DNA of 7,883 nt from Bacteroidota bacterium. GTDB lineage: Bacteria; Bacteroidota; Bacteroidia; M30B66. The notes under the pieces were generated by a model that saw only the letters and a list, made by a program, of their open reading frames with translations, was not told the DNA's origin and searched no databases. Shown one piece after another: positions 5,036-7,883 of this stretch. The stretch lies in assembly GCA_947497195.1 (NCBI GenBank), contig CANMGM010000104.1, positions 1 to 7,883 of the forward strand, written 5' to 3'. The position numbers and the translations under genes were made by a program. The first letter of the stretch is position 1. Each line of letters starts with the position of its first letter.

Positions 5036-7883
5036 ATGAAGTCATTTTTACTGGTCGTTACGACATTTTTCGGATTGCTGTCTGCTTTTGGGCAGCAATC
5101 TTCGTTTATTGGCTATTCTGTTAATCCGGATAACGCTGTATCTGTTGTAGAATTCAATCTGGGAGAATACCGTTTGCAAACAATCGATTTTAATGGTGCC
5201 GAATACTCCATTCCGCAGGCTCCAAAAGCAGCCAGGATGCTTCAAAAGGGCGCGCCCGATTTGATTCAGTTCAGTCGTTCTTTGCTCCTTCCCGACAATG
5301 GAAATGTTCGTGTCGAGATAGTGGATGTGCAGTTCGAAGAAATCCCCAATGTGCGCATTGCTCCTTCATATGGAAATCTAATGCGCAACGAAAACCCGGC
5401 GCAGGTTGCCCGAGTAGAGGGAATTCAATACACGCAAAATGCGTTTTTCCCTTCAGAAATAGCCTCTACAGGGAGTGCATACATTTTCAGAAATACACGC
5501 GGAATTGCCATTCACATCTATCCACTGCAATACAATCCGGTAACACAGGTGCTTCGCGTAAATCATACCGTTCGCCTTCGTGTTGTTACCGACTCAAATA
5601 CGGCAGGATCTAACGAACGTAATACAGAGCGGTCTTCTAAAGCTGTTCAAGGCGACCAAGAATTGTATCAGCGCCATTTTTTAAACTTCAGCAATTCGCG
5701 CTACGAGGCGCCCGAAAGTGAGGGCAAAATGCTGATAATTGCGCACGACGCCTTTGCTTCTGCCATGCAGCCTTTTGTAGAGTGGAAGATGCAATGCGGC
5801 ATTCCAACCGAATTGGTGAATTATTCGGAACTGGGCAGCATTGCAGAAATCACGAACCGCATTCGCGACGAATATTATTCGAATAACCTGCGCTATGCTG
5901 TTCTGGTTGGCGATATCGACCAGATTCCCTCACCTGTTCGCAGTGGCGGTAAGTCGGATCCGAGTTCTGGCTATGCCGATGGCGATGATGCCTATGCAGA
6001 AGTTCAAATTGGTCGCTTTTCGGCCGAATCAATCGAAGATGTTCAAACGCAGGTGCAGCGCATACTAGCGTACGAACAGGCAAGCGAAGGTTCGCACTTT
6101 TCGCGCGTTATCGGCATTGGCTCGCAGGAAGGTCCGGGCGATGACAATGAAATGGATTTCGAACACATCCGCGGCATGCATGCCGATTTAATGGGCTACT
6201 CATACAGCAATGCGGCTGAATTTTTCGAAGGCTCACAAGGAGGAAACGACGCAAGCGGAGACCCATCAGCTGAGCAATTGGCCGAATCGCTTTATGAAGG
6301 CGCTGGACTGGTTTTATATACCGGTCATGGTTCATCACAAAGTTTCGGCACAACCGGCTTTTCGAATGCCGACATTGCTAACCTCAGCAATACAAGTAAA
6401 CTGCCTTTAATCTGGTCGGTTGCCTGTGTAAACGGCGAATTCGACAACGGAAACTGTTTTGCCGAGACCTGGATGCGGCACGCGATAAATGGGCAGCCTG
6501 CAGGAGCAACATCCGTCCTCATGTCGAGCATTAACCAAAGCTGGGATCCGCCGATGTGCGCTCAAGATGAAATGGTGGATGTACTCGCAGAATTGAATGC
6601 AGCAAACGGAATCAGAACCTACGGCGGAATCAGCCTGAGTGGCTGCATGCAGATGAACGACGAATATGGCTCGGCAGGCGATGAAATGACCGACACCTGG
6701 CATATTTTCGGCGATCCGAGTTTGCTGGTGCGCACGCAAACTCCGCTTGCAATGACAGTAAGTCACGACAGCTCGGTGCCACTTGGCATTTCGCAAATCA
6801 ATGTGATGGTAGATGTGGAAGATGCGCGCGTTGCACTGCTTCAGAACGGAAGCCTTTTGGCGAGCGGCGTGGTGTCGGGTGGCATGTGCACACTTGAATT
6901 CGATGCACTTTCAACACCGCTGCCCTTGCAGGTGAGTGTAACCGCATTTAACCGCATTCCTTATCAAGGTGTAATTGACGTAATCGTGCCCGATGGTGCC
7001 TTTCTGATCTATGAATCGAACGTTGTGAACGATGTGATCGGGAACAACAATCAGTTGGCAGACTACAACGAGAACTTCTACCTCAACATTTCGACGCTGA
7101 ACGTTGGGAACGCAGATCCAGGACCGGTTACCGGTATTCTTAGTGTTGAATCGGCATTCGTTACACTTAATGGGCCGACCGGATGCGTGTTTTATCCAAG
7201 CGCCAATCCCGAAATCTATGCATCTGAAGGTTGCTTTTCGGTTCAGGTGGCCGATGGCGTAGCAGACGGAACGGTAGTCCAGTTCAACCTGCAGCTCACC
7301 AGCGAGTCGGGAAATTCGTGGGCTGTTATAATTCCGCTTACGCTGCATGCGCCCGAAATCGAAGTTAACGACTTTGAACTGGTTGAATTATCCGGAAACG
7401 GAAATGGTCGTGCCGATGCGGGCGAGCAAATCCGCATTTTGATTCCAAACCGCAATGTTGGCTCGGCGGCAAGTGTATCTGGTTCGGCAACACTCACACA
7501 TGGTGCCCCGGCATTTCAAACTTTGGCGGAGGAATTAACGCCCGATGCGATGGATGCTGGCTCAGAATTTATTACCGCATTTGATTATCAAATTCCGGCT
7601 GACTTTGCTGTTCCTGCTTCTGTTCCATTTGTATACAATGCGATGTTTGGTATGTACGGTGTCGACTTTACATTCAACTTACCGGTTGGTGAGCGCGTCG
7701 AAGATTTTGAAAACGGATTGCCTTCGGTGCTATGGTCAAATTCCGGCGATTTCCCTTGGATAGAAGATCAAGCGGTCGTTTTTGAAGGAGCTACCAGCAT
7801 GAAATCGGGAGCAATCAACGATTTGGAACAAAGCGATTTGTTCTTGACCGGCAATGTAACCGAGGCCGGAGTAATTCGATTCA
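5036..7883 (+). CDS. Gingipain-like C25 family cysteine protease, 3'-truncated by the window edge
   Basis: Secreted clan CD endopeptidase. I translated it codon by codon: 949 codons with no stop before the edge. Signal peptide 1-19 (likely G19|Q20). Residues about 56-184 are the C25 propeptide, opening YSIPQAP. Catalytic domain about 230-566: LIIAHDAF, LVGDIDQIPSPV, a GDDAYAEVQIGRFSAES stretch, acidic GPGDDNEMDFEH, GSQGGNDASG, then YTGHGS with catalytic His431 and SVACVNGEF with nucleophile Cys464, ending IFGDPSLLVRT. The His-Cys spacing of 33 equals that of RgpB (His211/Cys244). Residues 570-651 fit the gingipain Ig-like domain. Two related beta-sandwich modules follow (652-772, 774-888), each with an Asn/Gly/Asp loop such as GNGNGRADAGE (787-797). 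From 889 (EDFENGLPSVLW) a cleaved-adhesin/MAM-like domain begins. A T9SS sorting domain is expected beyond the window. The motifs differ from those of the sortase PorU. Cleavage specificity (Arg, Lys or other) cannot be told. Co-transcribed with the small T9SS protein 7 bases upstream. Confidence 0.95.
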   Translation, partial: MKSFLLVVTTFFGLLSAFGQQSSFIGYSVNPDNAVSVVEFNLGEYRLQTIDFNGAEYSIPQAPKAARMLQKGAPDLIQFSRSLLLPDNGNVRVEIVDVQFEEIPNVRIAPSYGNLMRNENPAQVARVEGIQYTQNAFFPSEIASTGSAYIFRNTRGIAIHIYPLQYNPVTQVLRVNHTVRLRVVTDSNTAGSNERNTERSSKAVQGDQELYQRHFLNFSNSRYEAPESEGKMLIIAHDAFASAMQPFVEWKMQCGIPTELVNYSELGSIAEITNRIRDEYYSNNLRYAVLVGDIDQIPSPVRSGGKSDPSSGYADGDDAYAEVQIGRFSAESIEDVQTQVQRILAYEQASEGSHFSRVIGIGSQEGPGDDNEMDFEHIRGMHADLMGYSYSNAAEFFEGSQGGNDASGDPSAEQLAESLYEGAGLVLYTGHGSSQSFGTTGFSNADIANLSNTSKLPLIWSVACVNGEFDNGNCFAETWMRHAINGQPAGATSVLMSSINQSWDPPMCAQDEMVDVLAELNAANGIRTYGGISLSGCMQMNDEYGSAGDEMTDTWHIFGDPSLLVRTQTPLAMTVSHDSSVPLGISQINVMVDVEDARVALLQNGSLLASGVVSGGMCTLEFDALSTPLPLQVSVTAFNRIPYQGVIDVIVPDGAFLIYESNVVNDVIGNNNQLADYNENFYLNISTLNVGNADPGPVTGILSVESAFVTLNGPTGCVFYPSANPEIYASEGCFSVQVADGVADGTVVQFNLQLTSESGNSWAVIIPLTLHAPEIEVNDFELVELSGNGNGRADAGEQIRILIPNRNVGSAASVSGSATLTHGAPAFQTLAEELTPDAMDAGSEFITAFDYQIPADFAVPASVPFVYNAMFGMYGVDFTFNLPVGERVEDFENGLPSVLWSNSGDFPWIEDQAVVFEGATSMKSGAINDLEQSDLFLTGNVTEAGVIRF

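Noticed and set aside
5841..6068. Small + strand open frame inside the protease gene
   Set aside because: It is out of frame within the catalytic domain of the C25 protease, which translates cleanly with all family motifs. It has no recognisable protein features.
6407..7497. Several antisense open frames of 80-145 codons across the protease gene
   Set aside because: Their sequences are low-complexity, Cys/His/Arg-rich shadows of the sense codons. No promoter or family similarity supports them, and the sense frame is strongly supported.
5036..7883. The C25 protein as PorU, the T9SS sortase
   Set aside because: PorU is also C25-related, but the motifs here (YTGHGS, SVACVNGEF, SSINQSWDPP, GDPSLLVRT, classical propeptide, Ig-like and adhesin-like C-terminal domains) are those of secreted gingipain-like proteases, and no PorV-like gene is visible.
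1..7883. tRNA, rRNA, CRISPR array, insertion sequence, att site or riboswitch
   Set aside because: Nearly every base is covered by well-supported coding sequence. The only gaps are 32, 63 and 7 bases, and none holds cloverleaf, direct-repeat or terminal-inverted-repeat structure beyond the hairpin at 4477-4512.

Overview
The window reads as ordinary chromosomal DNA from a member of the Bacteroidota, most likely from the Flavobacteriales side of the phylum, although the exact lineage cannot be fixed from this sequence. The grounds are these: two proteins belong to type IX secretion (T9SS) biology, one carrying a complete type A C-terminal sorting domain and the other a gingipain-family protease. 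A SusD-free but typically Bacteroidota Ig-like (Big_5) lipoprotein is present. No gene start has a GGAGG-like ribosome binding site, and both visible promoter candidates match the Bacteroidota -7 consensus TAnnTTTG. Base composition is close to balanced and uniform, with no sign of recent transfer. All genes are on the + strand, coding density is very high, and there is no gap longer than 63 bases.

Layout. Bases 1-4497 hold a compact housekeeping block: the 3' part of pdxJ (vitamin B6 synthesis), an alpha/beta hydrolase of the YbfF/ABHD11 type, trpS (tryptophanyl-tRNA synthetase), a GAF-domain free methionine-(R)-sulfoxide reductase (msrC type), and an Ig-like outer-membrane lipoprotein. The junctions are ATGA, a 32-base gap, TAATG and ATGA, so the block looks like one or two operons with translational coupling. 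The 32-base gap holds a promoter-like -7 box so close to the trpS ATG that the mRNA would be leaderless. The block ends in an A/T-rich inverted repeat that spans the lipoprotein stop codon.

Bases 4513-7883 hold a second transcription unit driven by a clear TTG-N19-TAnnTTTG promoter. It encodes a 155-residue secreted protein with a T9SS type A sorting domain and, 7 bases later, a large gingipain-like C25 cysteine protease that stays open to the window end (949 codons, no stop). Both begin with signal peptides predicted to leave glutamine at the mature N-terminus. The pair is best read as a T9SS-exported surface or secreted protease with a small co-expressed T9SS cargo partner.

No RNA gene, CRISPR array, insertion sequence or att site was seen. 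I found no convincing new biological system. The points most worth a second look are the small-cargo/C25-protease pair, the leaderless trpS promoter and the hairpin around the lipoprotein stop codon.
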